A stretch of 64,000 bases of DNA from Lentisphaerae bacterium ADurb.Bin082 (GCA_002070945.1 MWEG01000041.1:1-64000); one strand, 5' to 3'; positions 6,988 to 18,699 are shown, numbered from the stretch's first letter. The notes: generated by a model not told the origin, from the letters alone. Translations and numbers: made by a program.

Positions 6988-9324
6988 TCATGGTGACGAG
7001 CAAGAACCGGAGGGCCGGTCGTGCATGTCGTCTAACATACGTGCGACATCCATTTCGCTTTCGCAGGAGGCCAAGACCTGGGCCAGCAGGTCTTCGCATT
7101 CTGCTATGTTGAGCTTTGCGGCGCGGGCCCGGAGCAGGGGCACCCGATGCGGCGTCATGCTCAGATGTCGCAGGCCAGCGCCTAAAAGCAAGGGCAGGGC
7201 GCGTTCCGAACCAGCCAGCTCGCCGCATAAGGTGACGCTCTTGCCAGGATACGCCGCAACTTGCTGGCAGACGTCCCGCAGCAAGCGCAGGACAATCGGG
7301 TGACATTGCCGGAACCATTTGATGACGCGGTTGTTGCCGCGATCAACCGCAAACAGGAACTGGACCATGTCATTAGTGCCGATGCTGACAAAGTCGACGT
7401 GCGGCAGTAGCGGCTTGAGGCCAAGGAAGGCCGAGGGAATCTCAAGCATGATGCCCAGGCGGTAGTTGCGGTCAAACGGAATGCCGCGCCGGATCAGGTC
7501 GTCTTCAGCGGCCTTGAAGGCTTCCTTGGCCTGGTTCAAGTCATAGATGTCCGCCACCATGGGCAGCATGATGCTGACCTTGCCAAAGGCGCTGGCGCGC
7601 AGGATGGCCCGTAAGTGCGGATGCAGGATGTCGGGATTCGAGAGCATGAAGCGCAGACCGCGCCAGCCAAGCGCTGGATTGTCTTCCTGGCCGATGTTCA
7701 GGTACGGCAGTGGCTTGTCGCCGCCAGCGTCCATCACCCGGAAGGTCACTGGAATGCCCTCAGCAGCGTCCATCATGCGCTTGAAAACATCGAATTGCTC
7801 TTCTTCGCTAGGCAGGCTGTTGCGGATCATGAACAGGAATTCCGTGCGATAAAGGCCGATTTCAGGAATCCCGTAGTGGCGCAGGGTCGGCATTTCGCTG
7901 AGCAGCGCAATGTTGCCGGCAAAGCGAATTTTGCCGCCGTCGAGGGTGATAGTCTCCTCCGACATCGGCGTTGGCGGCTCGGCCTTGCGCTTGCGGTGAC
8001 GATGCGCCAGGCGGAGCGGCTCCCGGAATTGCTTGACCAGGTCGTCGGACGGTCGCAGGTAGCAGCGGCCAGCATTGCAGTCAATCAGGACATTGTCGCC
8101 AGAGCGGACTTTGCTGAGCAGCCCAGTGACGCCGACCAGCATGGGGATTTGCAGGGCGCGGGCCAAGATGGCCGTATGGCACGTAGTTCCGCCGTGCTCG
8201 CAGAGGATGCCGTAGATGTGGCCGCGGGGAATGCTCACCAGCTGCGAGGGCAGCAACTCACGGGCGCAGAGAATGACATGGCGGGAGCTGTACAGGCCGG
8301 CTTCGGAGGCGACGGTGTCGTCACGAAGGTTGTCAGCCGCGTTTTTGATGCGCAGCAGCACGTCCTTGATGTCAGCCAGGCGCTCACGCAGATACGGGTC
8401 TTCAATGCGCATGTACTGCTGGTTGAAATACGTCAACGTCTCCCCGAGCGCAGCTGTCAGCGTCTTGCCGTTTTGCAGGTGCCCTAAGATGCGCGACCGC
8501 AAGACCGGGTCGTCAAGCAGGGTGACATGCATCTCGAAGATGGCGTTGTCGACTTCCTCCAAGACCTGGCTCATCTCGCGAGCCGTCTTCTTGCTGGTGC
8601 GCCGAGCAACCTCCACCGCCGATAGGAAAAGTTGCTTTTCCTGCTGCGCCGCATCCTGGTCTAACAGTTGTGGCGGCATGCCGCTGCGGTTGGCAAACAA
8701 CTCATCGACGCCGGAGAAGAGCATGGCTTTGCCAAGGGCGACGCCCTGGGTGATTGGTCGGCCGGTCAGCGACTCGTCACTTAAATAGGCGGCCTGGGGC
8801 GGACGCATGGTCTGAAAAGGGAGTACATGGCGCAGCTCCTTGGCGTTCTGGCTGGCCATGAGCGTATGCAGGATGAAGATGGCCAACGACGGCGCCAGAG
8901 CTTCCGCCTGGGCGACGATTTGCTTGGAGAAACGCCGCTTTTCCTTGCGGGCGAGAGCTAACGCGCCAATCGTGGTCCCGCCGACGACTAGGGGCACGGC
9001 CAGGCTGCCATGCAGGATGGCGTCAGCATCGTTCGGCATCGGATGGTAGGCCGGATGCTGGTGACGATCAGCGACGTTGACCGTGGCGTCGGTGCGCACA
9101 GCAAAGCCGACCAGGCCGCTGCCAGCACAGAACGACCAGTCTTCCAGCCGGGGGGCATCCAGCCCATGCGCGGCCATCAGCAGCAGTTCGTCAGTTTCCT
9201 TGCGGTACACGAAAATGCCGCAGGCCAGGGAGCCGACTTGCTCGGCAATGCATTGGGCCATCAGCCGCAGGCCAGACCGAGGGTCTGGTGTTTGAGCGAT
9301 GATCTCACTTATCCGCCGTAACAT
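6988..9324 (-). CDS. ptsP: GAF-domain phosphoenolpyruvate-protein phosphotransferase (PTS enzyme I, PtsP type)
   Basis: Transfers phosphate from PEP to HPr/NPr as the first step of the regulatory (nitrogen-type) PTS. About 778 residues. An N-terminal GAF sensor domain (about 1-160) is followed by the swivelling phosphohistidine domain, with GGTTCHTAILAR (His about 383), and the C-terminal TIM barrel (FRVMDAGGDKPLPYL, SIGTNDMVQFLFAVDRGN, CGELAG). The ATG at 9324 is preceded by AGAGGA at good spacing. Longer starts (9372, 9552) lack a site, and the longest would run into the RNase P RNA gene. A cytosolic EIIA partner could be the HTH-EIIA protein at 37763. No HPr gene is in the window. Confidence 0.9.
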   Translation of the reverse strand: MLRRISEIIAQTPDPRSGLRLMAQCIAEQVGSLACGIFVYRKETDELLLMAAHGLDAPRLEDWSFCAGSGLVGFAVRTDATVNVADRHQHPAYHPMPNDADAILHGSLAVPLVVGGTTIGALALARKEKRRFSKQIVAQAEALAPSLAIFILHTLMASQNAKELRHVLPFQTMRPPQAAYLSDESLTGRPITQGVALGKAMLFSGVDELFANRSGMPPQLLDQDAAQQEKQLFLSAVEVARRTSKKTAREMSQVLEEVDNAIFEMHVTLLDDPVLRSRILGHLQNGKTLTAALGETLTYFNQQYMRIEDPYLRERLADIKDVLLRIKNAADNLRDDTVASEAGLYSSRHVILCARELLPSQLVSIPRGHIYGILCEHGGTTCHTAILARALQIPMLVGVTGLLSKVRSGDNVLIDCNAGRCYLRPSDDLVKQFREPLRLAHRHRKRKAEPPTPMSEETITLDGGKIRFAGNIALLSEMPTLRHYGIPEIGLYRTEFLFMIRNSLPSEEEQFDVFKRMMDAAEGIPVTFRVMDAGGDKPLPYLNIGQEDNPALGWRGLRFMLSNPDILHPHLRAILRASAFGKVSIMLPMVADIYDLNQAKEAFKAAEDDLIRRGIPFDRNYRLGIMLEIPSAFLGLKPLLPHVDFVSIGTNDMVQFLFAVDRGNNRVIKWFRQCHPIVLRLLRDVCQQVAAYPGKSVTLCGELAGSERALPLLLGAGLRHLSMTPHRVPLLRARAAKLNIAECEDLLAQVLASCESEMDVARMLDDMHDRPSGSCSSP

Positions 9325-9492
9325 GATGAGTTGTTCCTCTGCTCGCGTCACGCCGTCTCGGAGAAACGCCATCCTGGACAAGCATTGCCCCTGGACGCGC
9401 CAAGCCGGGAAATGCTTGCTTTGGCTCCGGATTAAAAGGCCGGAGGGAGGCGTTGGTTTAACTTGGAAAAAAAACTCGTTTTCAGATGTGAT

Positions 9493-9890
9493 GCAGCCGA
9501 CGACTGTAAGCCGGATTCTGTGAACCGCGCCAAAACGCGGAACGACGACCATTCATCTAAGCGACCGATACCCGGGACTGCGCCTGCTCGCGCAGGAGAC
9601 GGCGCGGGCCACGCCTCGTCCTCTATTTGGTCTTGCACCGGAAGGGGTTTGCCTTGCCCCCGGGATCACTCGCCGGAGCGGTGGGCCCTTACCCCACCTT
9701 TTCACCCTTGCCAAAACAAGCCGACAACGCTAGTCGCGGACATGTTCCGGCGGTATGTTTTCTGTGGCACTGTCCTTTCCGCGACGTATGGTTCGCGGCA
9801 TCCGGCTTTTCAACCGGACTTCCTGCCCTGCGGTGTCCGGACTTTCCTCCCCGCTAAAGCAAAGCGGAGCGGCCGTCCATCGCCGACTGC
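9493..9890 (-). ncRNA. rnpB: RNase P RNA (bacterial class A)
   Basis: Catalytic RNA that matures tRNA 5' ends. Read on the minus strand, the universally conserved GAGGAAAGTCCGGAC lies at 9849-9835 and the 3' conserved ACAGAATCCGGCTTA at 9521-9507. The ends close in an 11 bp P1 helix: GCAGTCGGCGA (9890-9880) pairs with TCGTCGGCTGC (9503-9493), allowing G-U. About 398 nt, normal for the family. TAAATT lies 6 bp before the mapped 5' end and may be the -10 box, but a good -35 is not seen. A T8 run (about 9468-9475) follows the 3' end as a weak terminator candidate. Confidence 0.95.
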
Positions 9891-10006
9891 ATATATAATT
9901 TAGCGCATAGATACCTGATTGCCATTCAACAATAGCCGAAACAGCGAGGAATCATCACCATCCAGCGTTCTTACGTCGCGATTACGTTGACTCTTTTGTG
10001 CCCCTT

Positions 10007-10897
10007 TCACGCCCGCGGATGAAAGCGCTGGTGCGCCCGAGCCAGGCGGGCGGTGTCAGTATGCGTGTAAATTTGGGTGGTTGCAATGCTGGAGTGACCC
10101 AGCATCTCCTGGATGACACGCAAGTCAGCGCCGTTGTTGAGCAGGTGGGTGGCAAAGGAATGGCGCAGTATATGGGGATAGATGTTCTTGCTGATGCCAG
10201 CCCGTGCTGCGGCCTCCTTGACGATCATCCAGACCCGCGCCCTGGTCAGGGGACGGCCGCGGTGCGAAAGAAAAAAGGCTACTGCCCGACCGCTCAAGTC
10301 AAGCAGCGGACGCGATTCCTCGAGGTAGCGGCTCAATGCCTTCCAAGCGCTCTTGCCAAATGGCGTCACCCGCTCCTTGTCCCGCTTGCCGATGACCCGC
10401 AGGACGCCAGCTTGGAAGTCAATCCCGTCCAGGCGCAAGCCAACAAGTTCCGACGCCCGCAGCCCAGACGCATACAGCAGCTCCAGCAGGGCACGGTTGC
10501 GGACCTCCAGAATGTCTTTGCCGGAAAAAGCTGCCAGCAGCGCGTCGACTTCGGCCAGGTTGAGAAAATCAGGCACGGCCTTCCAGAGCCGCGGGCTTTC
10601 CATGACTTCGGTAATGTCAGCCGGGATGATTTTCTCCAACGCCAGGAAGCGGAACAGCACCTTGATGGCGATGAGGCGCCGCGCCAAGGTCGAGGACTCC
10701 AGGCCAGCAGCCTGCCCGTCCTCAAGAAAATCAAAAATATGGTCGCGGGTGACAGCGTTTGGCCCGACCCCTGGGAGATGCTTGACAAAAGCCTCTAAGT
10801 CAGCGGCATACGCCGATGCAGTGGCTTTGCTCAAGCCGCGCTCCAACAGCAAGTAGGCGGAAAAATCAACCAGCAAAACAGACCATTCTGAAGACAT
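10007..10897 (-). CDS. xerD: Site-specific tyrosine recombinase XerC/XerD
   Basis: Resolves chromosome dimers at dif during division; 296 residues, typical length. The N-terminal SAM-like core-binding domain (residues 1-90) is followed by the catalytic domain. Its Arg lies in ASGLRASELVGL, the HxxR in HILRHSFATHLL, and the last His and nucleophilic Tyr in LGHSSIATTQIYTHTD. The sequence looks closer to XerD, but XerC cannot be excluded because no second xer gene is in the window for comparison. It lies downstream of ruvB on the same strand, separated by a 453 bp repeat-filled gap. Confidence 0.9.
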   Translation of the reverse strand: MSSEWSVLLVDFSAYLLLERGLSKATASAYAADLEAFVKHLPGVGPNAVTRDHIFDFLEDGQAAGLESSTLARRLIAIKVLFRFLALEKIIPADITEVMESPRLWKAVPDFLNLAEVDALLAAFSGKDILEVRNRALLELLYASGLRASELVGLRLDGIDFQAGVLRVIGKRDKERVTPFGKSAWKALSRYLEESRPLLDLSGRAVAFFLSHRGRPLTRARVWMIVKEAAARAGISKNIYPHILRHSFATHLLNNGADLRVIQEMLGHSSIATTQIYTHTDTARLARAHQRFHPRA

Positions 10898-10932
10898 CGG
10901 ATAGCTTTCGGAAGTGCCCGGGGTGGAGTACG

Positions 10933-11056
10933 TTAGTGGACAGTGGACAATGGACGCCAGGGGACATTAGTGGACGCTAGTAGACGATGGACTGTGGACA
11001 GAAGTGGACGCTAGTGGAGAGTGGACGTGGACGTTAGTGGATATTAGTGGACGTTG
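10933..11056 (-). repeat. GTCCAC-rich element, copy 1
   Basis: About 120 bp built of GTCCAC/GTCCACTAA words. Its reverse complement aligns word for word with 38628-38752 and 39685-39809, including the shared stretch TGTCCACAGTCCATCGTCTA. It is therefore a dispersed element and not merely a local tandem array. It lies just upstream of xerD. Confidence 0.75.
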
Positions 11057-11126
11057 GTGCTTTCGGCACGTGTCTTGCACAGGCTTCCAGCCGGGACAGG
11101 TGCATCATGCTTAAAGTCACATTGTT

Positions 11127-11218
11127 TTGCGCCGTAGGCGCTTAACCATGCTTAACCCCAGGCTTTAGCCTGGGGGAAAGGCATACCCCCAAACTGGTGC
11201 CCCGTAGGGGCACTACAG
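11127..11218 (+). repeat. Three-hairpin element, copy 1
   Basis: Three consecutive hairpins. GCGCC-GTA-GGCGC is at 11129-11141, CCCCAGGC-TTTA-GCCTGGGG at 11156-11175 and GTGCCCC-GTA-GGGGCAC at 11197-11213. The same order and spacing recur at 37510-37600 and 58882-58973 with compensating stem changes. Confidence 0.8.
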
Positions 11219-11350
11219 TTAGTGCTGAAAACATGTTGTCGTGGTTTTGCTACCTGTTGTATACCAATGACTTAAAGATTTGTTTTCCGGAAATCTTTTC
11301 CAAAAAACAAGAAATTGGCCGATAGTAGTACAAAACCCCTGAAGGCGCCG

Positions 11351-12385
11351 CTAAAACAGCGTCGGCTGTTCCGGGGTGCTGTCGCGTCGCAGCGGGTTCA
11401 AGCCAAACCGGCGTTCGGCCTTTTCCGTCACCACTCTGCCGGTCGGGGTTCGCAACAGGTATCCCTCCTGGATTAAGTACGGCTCGTACACATCCTCGAT
11501 CGTGCCTTCTTCCTCGCCGACAGCCACAGCCAGGCTTTTCAGGCCGACCGGGCGACCCTTGAATTTGACGATGATCGCCTCGAGAATGCGATTGTCCATC
11601 TCGTCCAGACCGTCCTGGTCAATATGCAGCATGCCGAGAGCCTGGCTGGCAACGTCGCCGGTGATGGCTTTTTCCTTGCGTACCTGGGTGAAGTCACGCA
11701 CCCAGCGGATGAGGTTGTTGGCGATGCGGGGCGTGCCGCGGCTGCGCCGCGCAATTTCCTCCAGGCCGTCTTCCGTAGCGGCGATTTTCAGCACGCCGGC
11801 GCTGCGGCGCAGAATCGTCACCAGTTCTTCGACCCGGTAGTAGTCGAGGCGGCAGGTCATCATGAAGCGCGAGCGCAACGGCGAGGATAGCATGCCTTGG
11901 CGAGTAGTGGCGCCAACGAGGCAAAATTTGGCTAGAGTCAAGCGCACCGAACGCGCACCAACGCCTTGCTCCAGCATGATGTCAATGACGAAATCCTCCA
12001 TGGCGCTGTACAAATACTCCTCGATTTGCTTTGGCAGGCGGTGGATTTCGTCAATGAACAGGACATCGCCGTCTTCCAGGCTTGTCAGCAGTCCGGCCAA
12101 GTCGCCGGGCTTTTCAATGACTGGCCCGCTGGTCGATTTGAGGTTGACGCCGCGAGCCTTGGCAATGATGTTCGCGAGGGTGGTCTTGCCCAGGCCAGGC
12201 GGGCCGCACAGCAAGAGGTGCGCAAGAGCCTCATTGCGCTGCCGCGAAGCCTCGACCATGATTTGCAGCCGCTCCTTGACCCCGTCCTGACCAGGAAAAT
12301 CGGCAAAAGCCTGTGGACGAAGAGTCTGCTCAAAGGCTTCTTCTCGCTGGTTGAGTTCTGAAGTGATGAATCGTTCCGAAGGCAT
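11351..12385 (-). CDS. ruvB: Holliday junction branch-migration ATPase RuvB
   Basis: Hexameric AAA+ motor that drives Holliday junction migration with RuvA; 344 residues. Walker [10 protein letters not shown] is at 61-69, Walker B FIDEIHRL near 111 and sensor-1 [10 protein letters not shown] follows. The C-terminal winged-helix domain has the RTPTGR motif. An AGCAGG site precedes the ATG. It follows ruvA on the same strand, but a 244 bp gap carrying a heptamer array separates them, so it may have its own promoter. Confidence 0.97.
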   Translation of the reverse strand: MPSERFITSELNQREEAFEQTLRPQAFADFPGQDGVKERLQIMVEASRQRNEALAHLLLCGPPGLGKTTLANIIAKARGVNLKSTSGPVIEKPGDLAGLLTSLEDGDVLFIDEIHRLPKQIEEYLYSAMEDFVIDIMLEQGVGARSVRLTLAKFCLVGATTRQGMLSSPLRSRFMMTCRLDYYRVEELVTILRRSAGVLKIAATEDGLEEIARRSRGTPRIANNLIRWVRDFTQVRKEKAITGDVASQALGMLHIDQDGLDEMDNRILEAIIVKFKGRPVGLKSLAVAVGEEEGTIEDVYEPYLIQEGYLLRTPTGRVVTEKAERRFGLNPLRRDSTPEQPTLF

Positions 12386-12566
12386 GATGAAATCCTGCTT
12401 TGACAGCCAGATGAAAAGGCTCGGGCAAACGCCCCAGCCGGCCTGGAATACTGTAATGTCCAGACCAGCGATTGCGATTCGAAAAGGCCGTTAATAGGTG
12501 TTTTTTGGCGCTTTCAGCGTAATCGGTCAGTCTTCTGTGCCGCCTTTCCTAAGCCCTGCTCGCCCC

Positions 12567-12613
<47 letters not shown>

Positions 12614-12629
12614 CCCTCGCCGCTCGCCT

Positions 12630-13253
12630 TCAGGAATTCAGCACTGCCAATGCCTTTCGGATCAGTTGTTCGGCTGTGGGGGTATCGTCTTTGCTTTCCT
12701 TGCACAGCTGCTGGACGACTTTGCTGGCAGTGTCGTTGCGGATGCCCAGGGTCTCCAGGGCGGCGATCGCGTCGACGGCTGCTGGGGGCAGGGCTGTCCC
12801 TGGCGATGATTTCAGGATTAGGTCCAGGGCGCTGCCGCCGTCCCCGATTTTCTTGATTTTATCGCGCAGTTCGACGATCATCCGCTCGGCCGTGCGTTTG
12901 CCGATGCCGCTGATTTTGCTCAGCGTCTTCACGTCGCCGTCGACAATGGCGTCACAGAATCCATTGATGGTCATGCTGCTGAGCACATTGAGCGCCAGCT
13001 TGGGTCCGACTCCGGTCACGGCGCCGATCAAAAGCCGGAACAGCGTCCGTTCGCCGCGGGTGATGAACCCGAACAGCTGGACATTGTCCTCGCGTTGCTG
13101 GTAGTGGATGAACAACGTGACGGTCTCGCCGACGCCAGGCAGGCGGTCAAAGGTGCTCAAGGGCACGGTCACCGCATAGCCGACGCCGTTGACGTCAACC
13201 ACTAACTCGGTCACGTCGCATTCGTCCAGGACGCCTCGAAGCTTCTCAATCAT
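12630..13253 (-). CDS. ruvA: Holliday junction DNA-binding protein RuvA
   Basis: Tetrameric junction-binding subunit that loads RuvB; 207 residues, normal length. The N-terminal OB fold (residues 1-64) is followed by helix-hairpin-helix repeats (LIGAVTGVGPKLALNVLS, then ISGIGKRTAERMIVELRDK) and a C-terminal three-helix RuvB-contact domain. It starts 32 bp after the lexA stop, so it is probably in the lexA transcript and under SOS control. Confidence 0.96.
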   Translation of the reverse strand: MIEKLRGVLDECDVTELVVDVNGVGYAVTVPLSTFDRLPGVGETVTLFIHYQQREDNVQLFGFITRGERTLFRLLIGAVTGVGPKLALNVLSSMTINGFCDAIVDGDVKTLSKISGIGKRTAERMIVELRDKIKKIGDGGSALDLILKSSPGTALPPAAVDAIAALETLGIRNDTASKVVQQLCKESKDDTPTAEQLIRKALAVLNS

Positions 13254-13285
13254 GGCTTTTGTCTCATGTCTGCGGTTCGTCGACC

Positions 13286-13906
13286 TCAGAAGGTTCGCTG
13301 CAAGGCGATGACAACGCCTTGGACAGTCAATTCATCCAGCGGATAGAACCGTGACTTGAAGTCAGGGTTGGCCGGTCGCAGTTCCCATTTCCCCTCGGTC
13401 AAATAGAGGGATTTGACGGTCGTCTCGCCATCCGCCATCGCCACCACGATGTCGCCTAAAGACGCTGTTTCCGTCTGCTTGGCGATGATGATGTCGCCGT
13501 CCAGGATGCCGAGATCGCGCATGCTTTCGCCTTGGACTTTCAGGGCGAACAGGTTGTGGCCGCCGACTGAACGAGGCAGCAACGCAGGGTCAAAATGAAT
13601 CTGCCCCTCGATGTGCTGTTCAGACAGCAACGGCGCACCAGCGCTGATCCGCCCTAGCACAGGTATGCTCAAAGTCAGGGAAAAATGCGTTGGCTTGGGC
13701 GCGTTCACCAGAACTAGGCTGCGCGCCTTGGAAGAACGGTTGACGTAACCTTTGCGCTGCAAGGCGCGAATGTGCGCAAAAGCAGTCGCAGACTTGATCC
13801 GGCAATGCTCGCTGATTTCAGAAATCGTGGGCGCCATGCCCTCACGACGAGCAAACTCAGCGATGAAATCAAGAATGTCCTGCTGCTTTGTGGTCAGGCC
13901 CTTCAT
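13286..13906 (-). CDS. lexA: SOS repressor LexA
   Basis: Represses DNA-repair genes and cleaves itself when RecA is activated. 206 residues. The N-terminal winged HTH (residues 1-70) is followed by the Ala89-Gly90 cleavage site in RISAGAP and the Ser128/Lys165 dyad in VQGESM and TTVKSL. An AAAGGAG site precedes the ATG. It heads a lexA-ruvA(-ruvB) arrangement, as expected for an autoregulated SOS operon. I could not identify its operator sequence with confidence. Confidence 0.97.
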   Translation of the reverse strand: MKGLTTKQQDILDFIAEFARREGMAPTISEISEHCRIKSATAFAHIRALQRKGYVNRSSKARSLVLVNAPKPTHFSLTLSIPVLGRISAGAPLLSEQHIEGQIHFDPALLPRSVGGHNLFALKVQGESMRDLGILDGDIIIAKQTETASLGDIVVAMADGETTVKSLYLTEGKWELRPANPDFKSRFYPLDELTVQGVVIALQRTF

Positions 13907-13983
13907 GGAATTTCTCCTTTGATGGACAAAAACAAGGGAAGAGAAAACCGCGTCAAGGCCGCTATGCGCCCCGCCTGCCCTTT

Positions 13984-14011
13984 AGTTTAGCCCGGGGCAG
14001 CAGCATGTCAA
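13984..14011 (-). promoter_or_regulatory. Promoter of lexA
   Basis: On the minus strand, a perfect -35 TTGACA (14011-14006) and TAAACT (13989-13984) are spaced 16 bp apart. The promoter is 78 bp upstream of the lexA ATG. Confidence 0.6.
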
Positions 14012-14165
14012 ATACATAATGAAAAATTTATGCTAATTTTTTATTGGGTAGGGTGGTTAATGTAGGGTTGTGCCCCTACTGCGTTGCCTATCCCAAGGTT
14101 CCGCCTCGCTGCACCTGGGGCTGCTCATGGTTCAGCCTCGCCAAGGCCCTGCACGCCCCTCGCCT

Positions 14166-14198
14166 CCGTCCCTGTGCCGGAACTTTAGTGCCGGAACT
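14166..14198. repeat. CCGTCC-hairpin repeat (degenerate copy)
   Basis: CCGTCC followed by GCCGG-AACTTTAGT-GCCGG. It is the same family as 24112-24144, 51119-51151 and 60388-60418, with one arm decayed. Confidence 0.6.
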
Positions 14199-14217
14199 CG
14201 CTCCTCGTCGCTAAAAT

Positions 14218-15300
14218 TCAGCCGAGCAGTTCTGTTTCCAGTCGGTGGGTGGCATCGAGAGCGCGAATTTCGTTCAGAAGCTCATCCAGGTTGCCTTCCA
14301 TGATGTTGGTCAAATCATAGAGGGTCAGCTCAAAGCGGTGGTCGGTCACCCGGTTTTGCGGATAGTTGTAGGTGCGGATGCGCTCGCTGCGGTCGCCTGC
14401 ACCGACTTGAGAACGCCGTTCAGAGGAATTCTTTTCGTCCTCGGCCCGCTGTTTGATCTCCAGCAGGCGCGCACGCAGCAGCGTCATCGCGATTTCCTTG
14501 TTCCGGTGCTGAGATTTCTCCTGCTGGCTGGCGACGAACAGGCCAGTCGGAAGATGGGTGACGCGAACAGCCGAATCAGTGGTGTTGACGCACTGGCCGC
14601 CGTGACCAGAACTGCGGAAAACGTCAATGCGCAGATCCTCAGGATTCAGCTGGACGTCGACCTCCTCGGCTTCCGCAAGCACGGCCACGGTGACGGTCGA
14701 GGTGTGAATGCGGCCTTGGGCCTCAGTGACTGGAATGCGTTGAACGCGGTGAACGCCGCTTTCAAAGCGCATCATGCTCCAGGCACCCTCGCCCAGCAGC
14801 GTGAATGAGACGCCTTTCAAGCCGCCTAAGGGAGTGTCTTGATAGTCGAGAAGGTTGACTTTCCAGCCTTTCTGCTCCGCATAGCGCATGTACATGCGAT
14901 GCAAGTCAGCGGCAAAGAGACCGGCCTCGTCCCCGCCTGCGGCCGGCCGAATTTCGACGATTGTGTTTTTGCCTTCGTTAGGATGCGGCGGCAGGATGAG
15001 CGACTTGAGCTGCCCGTCCAGCAGGCGCTCGCGTTGCCGCAGATCAGCGAGGTCGGCCTCGACCAGCTCGCGCAGCTCCTCGTCCGTCGTCGTGGCCAGC
15101 AGTTCTTCGTTGCCAGCCAGGTCGCGGCGGATTTTCGCCAGCTCTGTCCAGCAGTCGACGAGCTGCTTCAGACGCTGATACTCGCGGTTCAGAGCCTGAT
15201 AGCGATCAGGGCCGTCCTTTTCAAAGTGAAACGACGAGATCGCCCGTTCAACTTCGTCCAGGCGAGATGCAGAATTGGCAATGTAGTTGTCGAGGTTCAT
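14218..15300 (-). CDS. prfA: Peptide chain release factor 1
   Basis: Terminates translation at UAA and UAG; 360 residues, the usual length. The peptidyl-hydrolysis GGQ is at 234-236 in SSGHGGQCVNTTDSAV. The codon-recognition tripeptide is PVT at 190-192 where E. coli RF1 has PAT; the PxT pattern identifies RF1 rather than RF2. It follows rpmE on the same strand, with a terminator-like hairpin between them. Confidence 0.95.
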   Translation of the reverse strand: MNLDNYIANSASRLDEVERAISSFHFEKDGPDRYQALNREYQRLKQLVDCWTELAKIRRDLAGNEELLATTTDEELRELVEADLADLRQRERLLDGQLKSLILPPHPNEGKNTIVEIRPAAGGDEAGLFAADLHRMYMRYAEQKGWKVNLLDYQDTPLGGLKGVSFTLLGEGAWSMMRFESGVHRVQRIPVTEAQGRIHTSTVTVAVLAEAEEVDVQLNPEDLRIDVFRSSGHGGQCVNTTDSAVRVTHLPTGLFVASQQEKSQHRNKEIAMTLLRARLLEIKQRAEDEKNSSERRSQVGAGDRSERIRTYNYPQNRVTDHRFELTLYDLTNIMEGNLDELLNEIRALDATHRLETELLG

Positions 15301-15342
15301 GCGCCGAAGGTCTGGCGGTTCGAGGGGAGGGGAAAGTCGGCC

Positions 15343-15382
15343 AAAAAAGGGGCGGCTCCGCCATTGCGTTGAAACCGCCCCC
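15343..15382 (-). terminator. Rho-independent terminator after rpmE
   Basis: On the minus strand GGGGCGG and CCGCCCC form the stem, with the intervening bases also partly paired, and TTTTTT follows (15348-15343). It lies 30 bp after the rpmE stop and 42 bp before the prfA start. Confidence 0.75.
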
Positions 15383-15411
15383 GCTGCACGTGATGTGAGT
15401 CAGAACAGCGC

Positions 15412-15621
15412 TTACTTCTTCATGGCCTTGGCGTAGCGGCGGTTGAAGGCGTCAACGCGGCCCTCGGTGTCAACCAGCTTCTGCTTGCCAGTGAAGAAAG
15501 GATGGCATTGCGAGCAGATGCCGACGCTAGTCTTGGAAGTCAGAGAATGGACTTCAAACTCATTGCCACAAGCGCAGTTGACAGTGCATTTCTGGTATTT
15601 GGGGTGCAGATTCTCTTTCAT
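15412..15621 (-). CDS. rpmE: 50S ribosomal protein L31 (zinc-binding form)
   Basis: 69-residue large-subunit protein. CAC near residues 16-18 and CSQC near 37-40 form the zinc ribbon of the Cys-containing L31 type. A GAGG site precedes the ATG. It lies 69 bp downstream of the pnp stop on the same strand. Confidence 0.95.
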   Translation of the reverse strand: MKENLHPKYQKCTVNCACGNEFEVHSLTSKTSVGICSQCHPFFTGKQKLVDTEGRVDAFNRRYAKAMKK

Positions 15622-15690
15622 GGGAGGGTCCTCTTGAGAGCCAAAGGGCGAATCAATGTGAAAACTTATGGTTATGAAAACGGAATGCGA

Positions 15691-17784
<2,094 letters not shown>

Positions 17785-18142
17785 GTACGTTTTTCCTCAA
17801 TTCAAATCCCTGGTTTCCTATGCGGCCGGGCGGCTAGGGAGGTCGCCGCAGCCGGGTGGCGTCAGGGCGGAGCAGGGGAATGAGGCGTATCGGCGGAATA
17901 TCTGCCGCTGCTGCTGGATCGCTGCGGAATTGCGGCATAAAACCTCAACCTAACCGCTGAGAGCTTATGCCGACCAATTCCACAATGACCCGGACAAATC
18001 TCCGCCGATGGCCTATGCATACTCGCTGAGTCCCGCACACCCTGTCGCCGCGACGCCGCAACGCCAAGCCTGGCGTGCGGCCGAGGTGAGCCAGCCAATC
18101 CCGGCACGGCTGCGCAAGGATTGGCGTGGCCAAAAGAGCGCC
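17785..18142 (-). promoter_or_regulatory. 358 bp rpsO-pnp intergenic leader with inverted repeats
   Basis: There is no gene here. Three inverted repeats suggest a folded pnp leader: GCCAATCC/GGATTGGC at 18094-18126, ACGCCA/TGGCGT at 18061-18076, and GGCATAA/TTATGCC at 17934-17971. In E. coli the pnp leader is a hairpin processed by RNase III for autoregulation. A similar role here is inference from position and pairing only. Confidence 0.4.
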
Positions 18143-18406
18143 TTAGCGGCGGAGCCCAAGGCGCTTGATCAGAGTGCTGTAGCGTTCATAGTCCTCGCGC
18201 ATCAGGTAGGACAGCAGTTTGCGACGACGATTGACTAGGGCGACAAGACCGCGACGGGTGCTGAAGTCCTTCTTGTGAATCTTCATGTGCTCAGTCAACT
18301 CGTTGATGCGCTGGGTAGTCAAGGCGACCTGCACTTCACAGGACCCGACGTCGCTCGCAGAACGCTGGTACTCCTTGATCAGACGGGCTTTCGTTTCTTT
18401 ATCCAT
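18143..18406 (-). CDS. rpsO: 30S ribosomal protein S15
   Basis: 87-residue 16S rRNA-binding protein. The family core is clear (VQVALTTQRINELTEHMKIH, then DFSTRRGLVALVNRRRKLL). The ATG at 18406 was chosen because it matches the family N-terminus (MDKETKARLI) and has AGGGAT upstream; a longer frame from 18502 has no homologous residues. It is upstream of pnp. Confidence 0.96.
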   Translation of the reverse strand: MDKETKARLIKEYQRSASDVGSCEVQVALTTQRINELTEHMKIHKKDFSTRRGLVALVNRRRKLLSYLMREDYERYSTLIKRLGLRR

Positions 18407-18637
18407 GATGCTGTGATCCCTAAGTCGATTCGAGTGCCGCCAAATCATACTTGGGACAAGAGCCCCGCATACCGTTATGATCCAGTCAAACAATAAGCAC
18501 AAAAAATCGACGAATTAAATAACATAATCCATGTTTTGAAATTTGCCACCGACAAGGCCGCAACTGGTTATTTGCCGCGTTGCAAACTGTGGACATGGTG
18601 GACAGCGTATTCCAAGCGCCCCTCGCCCCCTCGCCGC

Positions 18638-18682
<45 letters not shown>

Positions 18683-18699
18683 GGCCCTCGCCCTTCGAA

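Larger units (their letters stand above)
10898..11350. other. 453 bp repeat-filled gap between ruvB and xerD
   Basis: It holds a GTGGAC-rich element (10933-11056), a three-hairpin element (11127-11218) and an AT-richer stretch next to the ruvB stop (11220-11350). I see no gene and no convincing promoter for xerD here. Confidence 0.7.
13907..14217. other. Gap between prfA and lexA: lexA promoter plus repeats
   Basis: It holds the lexA promoter candidate, an AT-rich patch (14011-14046), a small inverted repeat (GTAGGG at 14062-14067 against CCCTAC at 14074-14079) and a degenerate CCGTCC hairpin repeat (14166-14198). No gene is seen. Confidence 0.6.

Noticed and set aside
7615..8487. Plus-strand open frame of 290 codons opposite ptsP
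   Set aside because: It is the mirror of a strongly conserved enzyme I gene and shows no motif or ribosome-binding site.
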